Source: Escallonia rubra (Eukaryota > Streptophyta > Magnoliopsida > Escalloniales > Escalloniaceae). From it: DNA of 64,000 bases. The stretch is taken from positions 62,001 to 126,000 of the forward strand of contig JAVXUO010001677.1 of the NCBI GenBank assembly GCA_033065855.1. The letters run 5' to 3'. Below, piece after piece: positions 33,001 through 46,100 of this stretch. Below the pieces are notes generated by a model. The model searched no databases, had not been told where the DNA came from, and saw only the letters and a program-made list of their open reading frames with translations. Positions within the stretch are counted from its first letter, which is position 1; each line of letters begins with the position of its first letter. The position numbers and the translations under genes are program-made.

Positions 33001-36000
33001 GCAAGGTACCCACGAGAATAAGGGCCTCAGAAACAGGAGGTGATCAAAATTTACCTGTATTAAATGATGGTAGCAGATGATCCAGTCTATCAGCAGCAGT
33101 CCCAGATCCTGAACATGAAGGATCTAAGAGTATAGCACGAACCTGCAAGGAAAAGTGACCCTTTTGCGATGAGAGAGCCACATATTAACGTAATCCAGTG
33201 CATACAGTCGAAAGAAGCATCAGAAGACTCAACGAGAACACTCGAACTCTAATCTTACAGACCCTGGAAATCAAGGAGGACAATAAAGCCTATATATGTT
33301 TCCCTTTTAAAAAGGATTTTAACCAAGAAACTACAATAGGACCTATATTATGGGTCTCGTGCCCAACACCTCCACCCGTGTATATTGCAGGGGAAAATGA
33401 TCAAATTAGACTATTCATGTGCACCTTTTTATTAATAGAAAACCAAAACAGTCATGAGGGTTTCGTATAGTCATGCTCATTGCTCTAAACTCCTTCACAA
33501 TAGAAGGGTTCTTCATTATTAAAATTTTATTCACAAGGTTTTACTATACCAAAACTGTATCATATGCCCAAACTTTGTCGCACAATAGAATGTGAATATT
33601 GCATTAACAATCCTGGGAACCACAATGGATCTTGCCCATTTACACTCCATGCTGTTAGCTTAGATTGTCAGTAGACGTACTGCCAACTTGAAACTTTAAA
33701 ACACCCATTATCATACGAAAAACATCTCTCACTTACCTTTGAGTATGAAGGATCTTCTGGATTCAAGTTTAAGAAGTCTCCGTGAAGAACTTTAACATCT
33801 TGAAGCTAGGTTAAGCTTATCAGTTATGTCCCAGAAAACGGAATATAGGCATGCTTAGAAAGATGTAAAACAATAACAAGGAAGTATGGAGCATATGCAC
33901 CACCAGTTTTCTGGTATATATGTGCGCGCATGTGCGCAACATGTGGATCACATTTGTCAGATGAGTAAACCACTAAAAGGATACTATCAGCGCCTGCCAA
34001 TTTGATTGTATTGGCCAAACGTGTAACCCTGTCTTTATTAAGCTCACAAGCTATAATCTTTCCCTCTCCCCTCATAAGTGCAGCAAGGTGGGCAGTTTTG
34101 TTTCCTGGTGCTGAACATGCATCAAGAACCTTCAGTAAAACGTAGAAATCAAGTGTTAGGCAACACAGATGATGTGAATTATGTAAAATCAAATATCTCA
34201 GCAACTTGATAAGTGCTAACACGATCTGAATACTAGCATAACACACCTCCCATCCTGGTTTAGGCCCAAGGGCTACTGCCACCATGGAACTTGCCTTACC
34301 CTAAAAAACAATAGACATTTTTAAGAGAACAAATAAAAAGTAGAACTATAAAGAAAAAGAGGACGAACTGCCACTTTGCAGTAATGATATTTTATATCTT
34401 TCTCAGAGGTTTCTTCAGAAAGGGTTATAATTTATCCGCTCTTTCAACTGTTGAGATGCATGCTTCGATGAGTCCTCGAAAGGCATTCTTGCAATTAGCA
34501 TTACTCATGTGCGTGGGTTTCTTAACAAATAGTAGCATCTAGCTAGAATGGGCAAAAAGAAAGATAGGGCACCAACAAAGAATAGGTCACCGTATGCTGG
34601 CTCATAAGAAATGGAAGGATAAGCTTATTATGGGGCAGAGATTCAGTCTATTTTTGTCTCTTCATTAACTGAGGTAATGGGTTTTGGTCCACAAATTCTA
34701 TACCTTAAAATCTGGACTCATCAAATCCTCCAAGTGCTGAATGTAAGACAGAAACAGAAAAATCCTTACTTGCAGGAAGATACTTCCATTTGTGACCAAA
34801 GGATGGTTATGCAGATCCGTGCCTGGTGGAAGTACTAACACGTCAGGAACCATGTCATCCATGTGAACCTAATTAAATAGGAATGAAATGAAAGCATGAA
34901 ATGAAAATATCTAACAGAGAATAGAAGCATGCCTCAAAATTGACCAAGAACATACAGGGGAACCACGACATTAAGCAAAGGATACCTACATCTTATTGAT
35001 TAATAAGTGCCCCATTATGTTTTGCAAAAAAAAAAAAAAAAGCAATGTGACAATGGATCCATAATCAAAGAATTCTAAAGAATTTCTGATGTAGACGCAA
35101 ATTATGGTAAAATGCACACATTCGTTGAAGCAAGTACCTTGTTTTGTTTGCCTAATTCGTGTAGGGCAGATTTGAGATCCAATTTCAGAGTATTTACACG
35201 AACATAGCGAGGTTTTGAAACATCTGCAGCATGATAAAATCCTGAATCAAACAGTACTTTGACAAGGTCCAATTTTTATATGACAAACAAATTCAATACA
35301 AGATTAACCAAGATAATCTGCCTCAACATAACCAATCACAAGCATTTACCTTATGTGAAGTCTGAAGTTAAGTCAAACATATAATGTACCTCAAAATTAA
35401 AATAAAAATAAAAAGTTCCCACATCAAAGATTGTTGTGAAAATAAAACTGACAGAATAATGAATTATCAAAAGCTTGTGATGAGGTGCAGAACATAAAAT
35501 GGTTCTGCAAAGTTCAGCATATGCTTCCTTCTTCTCAATGAAATTGGAATGAGAAAAAAACTTCGAAACTGAACTATCTTATCTATCGTGTTGACCATAA
35601 TTTAAATGATTGAGGTGGACTCAGTGCTAGGAGAACAAAATTCAACTAAAAGCTGAAAAGGGTTTGATCACATACCAGGAATGTGATAAAGAGCCATCAA
35701 GTCTTCTAAGTGATTCGCTCTTTTTCTAACCAAAAGTTTTGCAAGAGCTGACTGTAAAGCGTCTTTCCTAAGGAGAAGAAACTTTTCTGCATCACCAACT
35801 AATGAGGTCGCCTACGGAGACAGTTCAAGTAAAGCTCACTAAAAGATCAAAACAGAGCCATTCAACAAAGATGACATGTAATTACGCATGCTTTGGCAAT
35901 TAAAATTAGTAAGAGTGAGTTTAACTGTTTAAGCACAATTGAGTCCTGATTCAGGACATACAAGAATTGAGCTTCTAAAGGCAACAAAGGATACTCATAT

Positions 36001-39000
36001 AGAATAAGAAATAGATACGTATAGATCAAGTATAATTCGATTAAAACAGTAGCAGATTTTATGGGAAAGACTGTAGAACAATCAATTTTTTAGAAGCCAT
36101 TAAATTCTGTAAGGCTGCCCCCTTAGCCATGTATCATCCATCATTCACAAATAAACTCCATTCATCAGCCATATTTCAATTTGCTATTCTAGATGCTAAC
36201 GATTAACCTTTTTATGCATGACTTCACAAAAGGTAGATTACTTAATCAGGAAGAGATATGACAGAGTTCATAGTGTGGGTCCAGATGACTAGGCAGTCCG
36301 TTTCTTATCCAGTCGATAAGTAAATCAATGATACATCTGAATATCCGTAGCTGCCATGAACATTAAAAATTATCACCTGGCCGAAAAGAATGTCGTATGT
36401 GATTATGTACATCAATTCGACTTGCTTCTGCAACATAAAACAGTGGATGTAACTTATCACATTGCAATTATTGTTTGGCACAGAATGTATTTGAAGGCAC
36501 CCAAACATATATCAAAGAAAGCATACACCGACACCAAAAGAGTAACCATTGGCGTGTTGAAGTGTTGATTATCAAACTATTTGAGGGACGTGGTTTCTTG
36601 AGCAGTGATGGTTGAATTACTCAAATATATAGATAAAATTCCAGTTTGGTTTGTCCGAATTTTATGGAAAAATAAGTGTCATAACCTGTGTTATATGGAC
36701 TCAGTACGAGTGTCTAAGTCGGATGCGTGTTCAAGTGTCGGATTCGTCTAATTTTCAAATCCGAAACATACAGAGAAAAATATTCCTACCTATTGTTGCT
36801 TTTCAGTTATTCCTTATAAACACGGTGTTTGATGTGACGCCTATGTTACATGGACTCGTTTCGATGCCCGGATCAGATACGCGTCCAAGTGTCGGACTCG
36901 CCTATTTTAGAAATTTTAGAATACGGGGACACGGATCCTTTGTCGGACACGGATACCCGGGCACGTCTGAACTTATAGGATTGAGTTTGACTATTCAGGT
37001 ACATACATGCAATTTTATGAACTTTATATGGGTCACATCGGAGTGTTCTAACTTAATTTGGGGTTGTATCTAATATGAACAGCTCATCAATTTAAATGAT
37101 TGGCTCCTCCTCCTCCTTCCCTCGCGGACCAGATCTGCAGCCCTTCTTCTTTCTTTGATCTTCTTCCTCCGCCTTCTTCCCAACTGAATGGCGTACCCGT
37201 CCGGCAAAAAAGGAGTCTGGCATGGATCGGTGCAGGTCTCCGTGTCAGGTCGTGTCGACATGGCCCGTTCCCCCAAAGTGAAGGGTCCGTGTAACATAGT
37301 GTGGCGCACATTGTTTTAATTTAAAACTTATATGATCACAGAATAATGATGAACAAAAAGAAACGCTATAATATAGTGTTCTCGGAGGCATATCCTATGA
37401 GATGTGTTGCACATATATCCTATGTCCGACACAGGTACTTCACGCATCTTGAAAAGTCCATGTAACATAGTCCATAACAACTCAACCGTAGATTGTGAAT
37501 GTCCACATGGGGATTTGGAGAAGAAATTTCCTTCAAACTCGTAATTCCATGAAATTCACTTCATTGTTTCTAAAGCCAGCCAAAATTAAGAGTACAAATC
37601 TAGGTTTTCTACTTGCCAAAAATCCTCATCAACCATATGGTGAACATAGTTAGAATCTCAGTTGCATACAGGCCAGTATGTACTGTTTCTATTCTTTGCG
37701 GGTAGAAAAAGCTGATGTTCCATACCGCTAACCATTTTGGAAAATATCAGCCATGGCCGAAACAGAGTGTTCCGGGAGAAATGCTTGTACCAGCCGAGAT
37801 ATTCATTTTTGCAACCGTGTTAATCCAGACCCAGATGACAGACAGATTTATAGCTTGATGCTGCAGAGAAAACTTCTTCACTAGGAACTATACTCCACAA
37901 TTTCCTAAAGATCTATGGAGAAAACCCCTCCATTTTGCGCATTCGCCTGCTTTTCAAGATCCAAATGCCATTGGCTTTAGTCTTTTAGAGAGAGAGGGAA
38001 GAATAAATGGGTACAGCTAGTTGGAGAGGAGGGCTTATCAGGAAGGACATAATAAGTGGCTCAGTTTTTCCCACGTGCACAAAAGTGAAGTCCCTTCTAT
38101 AATCATTTTTCCTATGCCACGTTTTGTTTTTAATTTGTTCCCGTTTCTATTAATTTCAATTGAATCTAGTATTGTAAACTGTCACACAACAACTGATAAT
38201 AAAACTTCTTCTTAATATTTAAGTTTAATTTATGTCATGTACGTATGTACCTAGTAACAAAATGTATCAAGTAAATTATGGTAACGTATAAATCCTACTA
38301 AATCCCAAATGGTAAGGAATATTTAAAGAAACGTATCATTTTTATGCGCAAAACCACACAGAAAACAGAAGGGATTATACATGTGGCGAAGAGAGCAACA
38401 ACCCACCTAAAACAATGCAACTGTCAGGGGCATGCTTTCAAATGCTAATAGCTTTTAAACAAATCTCCCACTATACACTAACACTGAGGGACACAATGTA
38501 TCTATTTTGGCCCCATGTCACCACTCACATTCCCCAAGGGTGCATGGGCACGCGCTGCGAGGAAAAAAAGATTCCCATCTAGAATAATGTGATTTTAAAC
38601 ACTTAGCACATCCAGGTTCTAGGTAGCGGTACTCTTTCTTTTGAATACTGGTAGAGCAAGCACCCATTGTTTCTTTATACTTTCTTAAGCTTAGTTTTGA
38701 CGGGTCAACTTACTACACCAGGGAAATCCTTGATGCAAGGAGGAGGAGGAGGGGGAGGGGGGAGGGGGGAATGCATAATCCATGGTGCAAAGTAATATAA
38801 GAATAATGGTGTTCCTTTCTGCAAATCACTACAGAAAAGGGGGAGCAATAAGTGGAAATGGAAGGAAGAGAACAAGAAGGAATTAAACAAAATATGAAGT
38901 ACACCGCAACAATATAGTAGCCTCAAGCAACAAGTTTTATACTTCGGAAATTCCTTTTACCTTCCACCTGCTATTCAGCACACCAGCAGCCTCCAGAACA

Positions 39001-42000
39001 TCCTTCATGATTGGAAGGTCTGAGCAAGATAAAGGACGAAATAAGAAAAAATGTCAATTGTCAAGCGTCATAATGTGTTTCCAACACAGAAACACTTATG
39101 ATTGTTGGGTAGACCTTACGTGGTTACAAGACATCTTTTTCAGTAAAAAATAATCAGAAGAAGAAATTTCTCGGAGTGTTAGTTCATAGAAAAACTGAAC
39201 TCAAAAGCATCACAAGGCCATTCAAACTTGGGCTCGGCCCTCACAAGCTATGAAGGGGGGCAAATTCAATTGCTTATTTCCTCACTTCTTGTACGTACTC
39301 TTAACTGTCACGTCACTACCATTAATAAGCAGCCATGAACAACATTTATCATCCTTTACCTTTGATGAATACAATTTCATAAGAAAGTTAAGGGGAAAGG
39401 GAGGGAGGGAAGGGGGGGGGTGTTTGAGACCAAATAACAAAGAGAACACCTAAGCACCAATAAGGTGCCCTAGCCACACAATAAACCCAAACAAAACATG
39501 CAAGCCCACCTCAGACCACCTCAAATAGCAGACCCCCTATCCATAAAGGCCAAAACAGCAAGATCGAGAAGAATGTATCTGAGAACGAGGAGTCGCAACT
39601 CCTTCAAAAGTCTGCAAGCTCCTCTCCCTCCAAATGGACCACATAAGACATGAGGTCGCTAACCTCTATCTTCTATGTAAAGCCTTCTGAAAACTAGCCC
39701 CATTTCAGCTCCAGGAAAAAACCCTGACTCACATAGGCATCACCCCCACTATCCTAACCAAGGAATCAAGCAAGAACCAAAAGCTTCTCGCAACATGACC
39801 ATGGAACAATTAATGGTTGACCGATTCCCCATCCTTCTTATACACAAACCACCAGTTTCTACTGATCCTAAGCCTCTGCCAAAAATTAGCAAACATTAAA
39901 ATAGCGTTGTTTAGCAGTCCATACAAGAAAGCCACTTTAGGAGGAGCACTAGCCCAAACACACCAAACATTTCAAGGAAAATACAAATAGAAGGAAAGAA
40001 CAGAGGAAACTCGATTCTTCACCGACCTCTGCCACACCAAATCATCATAGTGCACTGGAGGGTCCGTCTCGGAAGACATCCAATATCTTTGCACCGGATC
40101 CAGCTCCCAAACAATAAAATGTTTGTATCACATTATTCAAACTCGTCTTCAACCCATACAGAGCTTCGAAAAACAAAAGAATGCCCCTCATATATCTCAT
40201 TTGAGCCTTTTCAGTCCCACAAAAAAAAGAAGTGCATCTTCCGCAAAAAAGTAGGTTAGAGATAACCTAAAGACTCCCCGTCTGCACCCCAACCACAAAC
40301 CCTTCTAATAAGTCTCCTTGCACAACTCGACTAATCATTCGGCTAAGTGCCTCCTTGCCACTTAGAATAACAAAGGGCATAGTGGAGACCCTTGTCTGAT
40401 ACCTATTGAAGAAACCGGCCAGAGAACTATTAACCAATGGAAGACCCATATTAAACCTCTCCACTTCTCACCAAATCCCGTGTGAGTCAAGATAACCAGT
40501 AAAAATGCCCAGTTAAAATGGTCATAAGCCTTCCCTCTGTCTAACTTGCACACACCCCAACTTACCCTTTCCTAGCTTATCTTCCAGACACTCATTAGCA
40601 TAAGCACTGCATCCAAAATTTGCCTCCCTCCAACAAAAGCATTTTATGTCTCTATGAAACCCCAACCACACTGTACGTAGTCGTAAAGACTTTAGCCAAA
40701 TTATAGACACTGCAAACAAATATAATCGGTCTTACTCTAAAATATCTTATGCTCCTCCCTTCTTCGGAATCGTAGTGATAAAAGAAGAATTGAGACTCCT
40801 TTTAAACTCTCGAAACACTGCCGTGACATCCTCCTTTACCACTTGCCAACAATGTTGAAAGAACACCATTTTAAAGCCATTCGAACCCGGAGCCTTGTCC
40901 CTACAACATGCTTTTAAATCTTCTTCAACTTCCTCCTCCGCGAAAGGATGTTCTGGCCACAATTTGTCCTCTTCAGTAATTAGTCGAAAATTGTGTATTA
41001 TCTGAGCCTGGTCTCCGAACATCATCCTCCTTATACAAGTACTCATAAGAGTGAACAATGCATCTATGATCTCATCATCCTATGTCAAAGTATAATTAGT
41101 ATCTCCTATAACTAATCTACCCAAGCGATTGCTTCTCCTACGTGCATTGGACGAACAACGGGAATACTTGGTGTGTTTCCACCACCTTCATGCAACTCCA
41201 AAGCTCTAGATTTTCTGAGCTAAGCCAACGACTCAGCTAAAAATCAACTTACCTACCTTTCTTGCCTCTTTCAAATTTTCTTCATCGGAGATACCCCTAC
41301 ACTATCCTTGACATCCAAATCTAATTTGCATCCCTAGCTCGTGCAATGTTAGTTGCACCCTACCAAAGTTATCCTTGTTCCGCCGCTTAGAATCCTCCTT
41401 AAGCTATTTCAACCTACATGCCAAACACCAAAAGGTCGTCTAACAAATTATTAACCTACCCACCAACTTTTGAGCTGAGCTAGAAAACCTTCCTCCCTAA
41501 GCCAGATGTTCTCAAAGAGAAAAGGGCTTTTACCTGCTTCTCAATACTCCACTATCCAGAAAGCTTCTCAATACTCCACTATCCAGAAATATAGGACAAT
41601 GGCAGATACCGGCCTTGGCAAGCAAGACTCGGACACATTAGCGAAGAGATCCTCCCAATCAGAGGAAACCAAAAATTCGTCCAACCATGACTTGGCAATA
41701 CGTCTCCCACCTTACCTTTGAAGAATGACTAGAAACTTCTGACGCTCTGTCGTCAAAGAGTGAGATATTGCTCTACAGGTCACATTATGCAATCAGCTAA
41801 TCAAGCAAAGGGAAAAGATGCTGCTGGTTCCTTATTTTGAACCAAAATCACCGCTTTTAGTGCTTCTCATGTATGTGACGTCAGCAACTTAACCATATAA
41901 GTCACATTACAATAACTACATATCACAAGACCAAACCTATATCTAATTCCAACATTTTACATAGAAACTAAAAGAGTCATAGCATTGCTGACTTACACTT

Positions 42001-42243
42001 GAGGGTTTGGCACACGAGGGCAAAGGTAGCCTTCTTGTTCCTCACAGAGGGGCTGTAAATTAGGGTTTTGATGGAGCCGACGGCTCGGCGCCGAGCGTCT
42101 CCCTGGAGCACACTCCGCAAGACCTTGGCCGCCTCTCTCCGAGCGAAGTAAGACGACCGCTCGGCGTTGCTCAGGCGCCGGTCCCTTGACGGCTGGGGTT
42201 TGGGTTCCGTGCCTGCTAGTGCAGGCCTCTTCCTCTGCACCAT
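25911..42243 (-). CDS. NSUN5: NSUN5-type 25S rRNA (cytosine-5) methyltransferase, 13 exons
   Basis: Transfers methyl from S-adenosylmethionine to carbon 5 of a cytosine in large-subunit rRNA (NSUN5/Rcm1 family). Exons, 5' to 3' on the minus strand: 42243-41997, 39019-38961, 36427-36377, 35811-35676, 35223-35138, 34868-34770, 34300-34247, 34129-33985, 33798-33737, 33142-33055, 32611-32531, 26746-26585, 26164-25911. All junctions are GT/AG and phases agree, giving 1524 nt and 507 aa. The N-terminal part has SNAERSSYFARREAAKVLRSVL. Motif I is VLDACSAPGNKT (245-256), motif IV DPSCSGSG with Cys323, and motif VI YSTCS with Cys381, the expected nucleophile. The C-terminal part has EHLLRTDPVEDKEGFFIALF. 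The start is the ATG at 42243; a GTG three codons upstream is not used. Introns 1, 2 and 11 are swollen by transposons. No lesion is seen. Confidence 0.93.
28694..29124 (-). repeat. Ty1/copia LTR, inverted copy
   Basis: A 431-bp LTR. Its minus strand begins TGTTAGAATTC at 29124 and ends in CA at 28694. It is followed by the reverse complement of a polypurine tract (TTTGAGGGGGAGTG). It matches the right LTR at 29639-31025 and is the uninterrupted allele for the hAT insertion there. Confidence 0.85.
29170..29580 (+). pseudogene. Ty1/copia RNase H fragment
   Basis: The plus strand reads the end of a copia polyprotein: GYSDSDYGGHLDDRKSTFGYAF, SWLSKKQQIVVLSTCEAEYIATAAC, then YVDNKPAISLAKHPAPHNQSK and KYHFTREQVRNKVV. 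Frame changes and stops break it. It leads into a polypurine tract and the right LTR. Confidence 0.88.
29639..31025 (+). repeat. Ty1/copia 3' LTR interrupted by a hAT element
   Basis: Begins TGTTAGAATTC straight after the polypurine tract and ends ...GTCCATTACATTTACA. Without the insertion at 29820-30742 and one duplicate of its target it is about 456 bp. It faces the LTR at 28694-29124 head to head. Confidence 0.82.
29820..30742. mobile_element. hAT-type non-autonomous element
   Basis: Terminal inverted repeats TAGGGGTGCAAC / GTTGCACCCCTA are flanked by a perfect 8-bp duplication ATTGATCA (29812-29819 and 30743-30750). The inverted sister LTR lacks the element. It is GC-rich near both ends (CCAGCCCG motifs), with a TA repeat (about 30010-30038) and a 71-bp tandem duplication (30292-30434) inside. 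No transposase is encoded. Confidence 0.92.
36686..37470. mobile_element. hAT-like MITE, outer element
   Basis: Termini CTGTGTTATATGGACT (36686) and AGTCCATGTAACATAG (ending 37470) are inverted repeats. The flanking 8-mers GTCATAAC and TCCATAAC agree at six positions. It is interrupted by a related element at 36841-37299. Confidence 0.65.
36841..37299. mobile_element. hAT-like MITE, inner nested element
   Basis: Termini CTATGTTACATGGACTC and its inverted partner ending GTGTAACATAG are flanked by TGTGACGC (36833-36840) and TGTGGCGC (37300-37307), seven of eight matching. The family is the same as the outer element's. Confidence 0.7.
38739..38770 (+). repeat. G-rich tract (G-quadruplex candidate)
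   Basis: Runs of GG to GGGGGG separated by single A residues on the plus strand, so C-rich in the NSUN5 transcript. It lies about 190 bp past the exon 2 donor. Confidence 0.7.
39430..41480 (-). pseudogene. Decayed L1 reverse transcriptase in NSUN5 intron 1
   Basis: Minus-strand pieces read plant L1 reverse transcriptase in order. First is EEDLKACCRDKAPGSNGFKMVFFQHCW with SSFITTIPKKG (41058-40747), then KLDRGKAYDHFNWAFL with QGSPLCPLLF (40553-40362) and EALSRMISRVVQGDLLEGF (about 40360-40300). Stops and shifts are frequent, so this is older than the L1 at 43191-47631. The outer limits are estimates. Confidence 0.75.
41529..41590. repeat. 27-bp tandem duplication
   Basis: GCTTCTCAATACTCCACTAT followed by CCAGAAA occurs twice in a row. 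Confidence 0.9.
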
Positions 42244-43175
42244 TGCTCTCACCGCTCAGTGTAGCAGCAGAACAAGGAGTAGGGCGGGGCTTAGTAGCAG
42301 TAATTTGGTTCGGGTTTTGGGATTGGGTCGGGTTGTGTTACTCATGGGCCAGGCCCATTGGTATGTTTGTTGGGTTCACATAATTGCCAATGGGACTCGA
42401 TTGGGATCGGTTTCTTAGCTCACTAATGTGGCTTTTTAAAACATAGCAAAAACTCGTTTATTCTTAATATTACTCTTGAGTTCCCTATCGCAGTGTTTTT
42501 TTTTTTTTTCACTTCGCCCTGAGCTTTGGGACATCCAAGATTATTGTCTCTTTTATTACTAAATTTCGAAATCAAGCTGATTCTATTTGATTGAGCCCGA
42601 TTTAGACTGTGTTAAACTCGTCTTATTGTGATCTTTAATTTCAGTATAGTCATGACAACAATTCTAGAGCATGAACTTTACCATTTTGCCTTCGTTACCA
42701 AAATTTCATGAGTCAAAAATTTTATAAAAAAAAAATTTGTGCTGCAGAAGGGGCCGAGCTGGGCTGGATTTGGCCTAGGCCAGCCTTGGGTCAAGTTTGC
42801 CTTGATCACTTTTTAAGCTATTACTATTTTTTTGTATGTAAATACTAGGAATCCAACCTAATATAGCCCATAAACCACTCTATTACATACCGACTTAAAT
42901 CAAGGAAACTATGGTTCTTGATTGTCAAAAGCCAAGGTTCGGGGCAAAACCAATGTTACCACTAGAATGCGGTGTTGTTCTTGCTAAACATCGAGATTTT
43001 TCTACAGATAACATCATGTCCTCCAACAAAACTTTCGTACCCCGTGATATTTTAGTTGTCTCGCTTAAAAAAGGTATTTAAGTTTGTTTAATGCAAGTGG
43101 AAAGAAAATCCATGAAACTGGAGATAATAAGGTGCCTTCTTGTTCAACTATTTGTGCCAAAAATGTGACTCAAAA
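42244..43175. other. NSUN5 upstream region
   Basis: 5' flank of NSUN5 up to the L1 target site. It should contain the NSUN5 promoter; I could not fix a TATA box or initiation site. No other gene is seen. Confidence 0.5.
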
Positions 43176-43190
43176 AGCAAGAAGGTGATT

Positions 43191-46100
43191 TTTTTTTTTT
43201 TTTCTGATAAATTCGAGAATTGCATAGATAAAAGCTCAAAAGAGAAAATTACATCAAAGACGAGAATCATGACAAGCCATGATTTAGCAAAGTAAAAGAA
43301 CTACCAGAAAAAGACAATACGAAAAGCAAAAAAAACACTTCACCGATCACTATGGGACCAAAACACACCACCTATCACTATGGGACCAAAACATTACAAA
43401 AGGTGGTGGGTGAGCGGACAAGCAACACTAGGTAGCAAGAGTGTGTTAATCCAGTCTTGATGGACATTAATTCTGGCTTGGCACGCAAAAGTAGTGAGGA
43501 GCTTAGCCTCCTTGATATGTGCTTTACTACCCTTGTACATACTGAAATAATGAAAGTTAGTGATCATATAGCAAAAGTCATAAAACATGGCTGCCATTGA
43601 GTCCAAAACGTCTTCAGAATCCGAGATCTGAGAGAGTAAAAATGAGGAGTCAATATATACGTTGATGTGAAGAAAATCATTTGAAAGGGCCGATTTTGAT
43701 GTGAGTAACAGGCCTTTCAAAATAGCAGAATAATAATCCGATGCTAGAGTAGAAAATGCAGCAGAACCACAATGCTCATGCATAGCTGTCATACAAGAAA
43801 TACCCACACCAGCTCTAAGGTTATCTTTGTTGAAGGAAATGGCAAAGAAAATATTTACAGAGGTATGAATATTGAAATGACATAGTGGATTTTGGGGGTG
43901 AATGACTAGAGGGAAAGAAGAGAACTTTGTCAAAAGCGGAGTTTTAGAATATGTGAGGCAATGGGGGTTTTTGAAGGTAAAGATCATTTGACCCATATGA
44001 ATACTTTGACTGATAGTGTTGTCAGGTTGCAATCTAGCGTTACGGAATACTTGCTGATTTCGGTTTAACCAAATGAACCATATAGTAGATGAAATGTAGG
44101 CATTATTGAACAGGTGTTGTTTGGCGGGAGAAGTTGTGGTAAGCCTAGCGATCAGCCAGATTTTAAAAGAGGACTCATATTGATCAGTCTTAACACCTAG
44201 AGGGCCACCAAACCAAACTGGCCGAACACAAGGGCAACGAAAAAATAAGTGTTCAACAGATTCTTCCTGAGAGTTACACATAGGGCAAAGCAGTGAATCG
44301 ATAATTCTAAGTTTATGAAGTTTTTCACGGGTTGGGACACGGTTCCAAAGAACTTGCCAGCTAATGAAAATAATTTTTAGAGGGATAGTATGCGTCCATA
44401 AGGTTTCCCCAATAGTAGGGGCGATAGTAGTTAGAGATGAACTTTGTCCACGGGCCATTCTTTCATCCCGGCTTCTGGAGTATAATAGATTATAAGCTGA
44501 GTTAACCGTAAAGAAACCTGATTGAGAGAAGAACCATAATTTTTGGTCAGCCAGAGGGTGTTCCGAAATGTAAATAGCAAGAATGTGGTTGGCTATATCT
44601 TCCGGAAAAAGATCCCGCACCAAAGAGGCATTCCAAGAGTTATGGATAATAAGGTCCTTAACCAACAAAGGCGGATTAGGCCGAGAAAATTGATAACTTG
44701 TCAATTGGTTGAGGGTCACTATCAGCCCTGGAATCCACAAATCTGACCAAATGGATATTTTAGATCCCGTACCTACATTCCATCGGAGTCCTCGACTTAA
44801 AACTTGGCGGCCTGCAAGGATGCTTCGCCAACCCCAAGAAAAATTACTCGTAGCTGAGCATTCTTCAAAAGAATGTCGAACACAATATTTACCCATTAGC
44901 ACTTTGGAGATAAGGCATTCGGGATTCGTCAAAATTTTCCAGCTCGATTTGGCTAATAAAACCAGATTAAAGAGATGTGTGTCCTTGAAGCCCAGGCCGC
45001 CCCTGTCTTTTGGAGCACATAGGGAGTGCCAATTGATCCAGTGCATACCTTTCCGATTATCGTCCCCTGACCACCAGAAATTGGAAATAATAGCATCAAT
45101 CTGTTTACACACGTTCTTAGGAAAAAGATATACCTGCATGTGGTAAGTAAGAAGAGCCGAGAGTGTCGATGAAATGAGAGTTGCACGCCCCGCTTTGTTA
45201 AGAAGTATATTCTTCCATCCAGCGCATTTTTTCCTTATTCTTTCAATAAGGTGACTAAAAAATTGATTCCGGTGCGTCACGATATCCAGCGTACCACCCA
45301 AATAATTGCCAAAAGAGTCCGAAATTTTGAGACCTAATAATCGGGAGACTTGCTGGTATAGAATAAGAGGCGATAAAGGACTTAAGGTGATGGCTGATTT
45401 TTTATGATTGATCAATTGTCCGGAAGCTTCGCAATAAATGTCTAACACCTTTTTAATGGCTACACAAGACAAAGGATTTAGCTCTGAAAAAATTAAGGTG
45501 TCATCAGCAAAGAAAAGATGATTAATGGGAGGGCTACGAGGTCCAGCTTTTATGCCTTTGACTGATCCAAGTGGTGTTGCGAAGGTAAACGCTGCAGATA
45601 GGGCTTCTGCACATAGAATGAAGAGGTATGGGGATAACGGATCTCCCTGTCGTAGCCCACAGGAAGGTTTAAAAACTGCAGAAGGCGAGCCATTCACTAG
45701 AATTTGATAAGAGACCGATGATACACACTTCATAATCAGGTTTATCAAATGACTTGGGAAATGCATTCTAGTGAGAAGGGCTCTCAGAAAATCCTAGTTT
45801 AGACAGTCATAGGCTTTGCTCATATCCATCTTAATGACGCCAAGGTGATTAATGCCTGTACGGTACTTGCGAATCTTGTTGGTCAGTTCTTGGGCAATGA
45901 AAAGATTATCACTTATGTGGCGTCCTTGGACAAAGGCATTCTGTTCTTCAGAAACGAGAGAGTTAAGAATAGGTTTGATCCTATTTGCTAATGTTTTTGC
46001 GATCACTTTATAAATGGTGTTGCAAAGGGAAATAGGTCTGAAGTCATCTGCACTTGAAGGTGAGGGTACTTTGGGTATGAGCACTATAAAGGAATTATTT

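Larger units (their letters stand above)
36428..38960 (-). other. NSUN5 intron 2 (2.5 kb)
   Basis: Contains nested hAT-like MITEs (36686-37470) and a purine/G-rich tract at 38739-38770. The rest shows no recognisable gene. Confidence 0.8.

Noticed and set aside
43394..45766. 790-codon frame as a host gene
   Set aside because: It is the L1 reverse transcriptase/RNase H part, inside an element with a target duplication and poly(A) tail.
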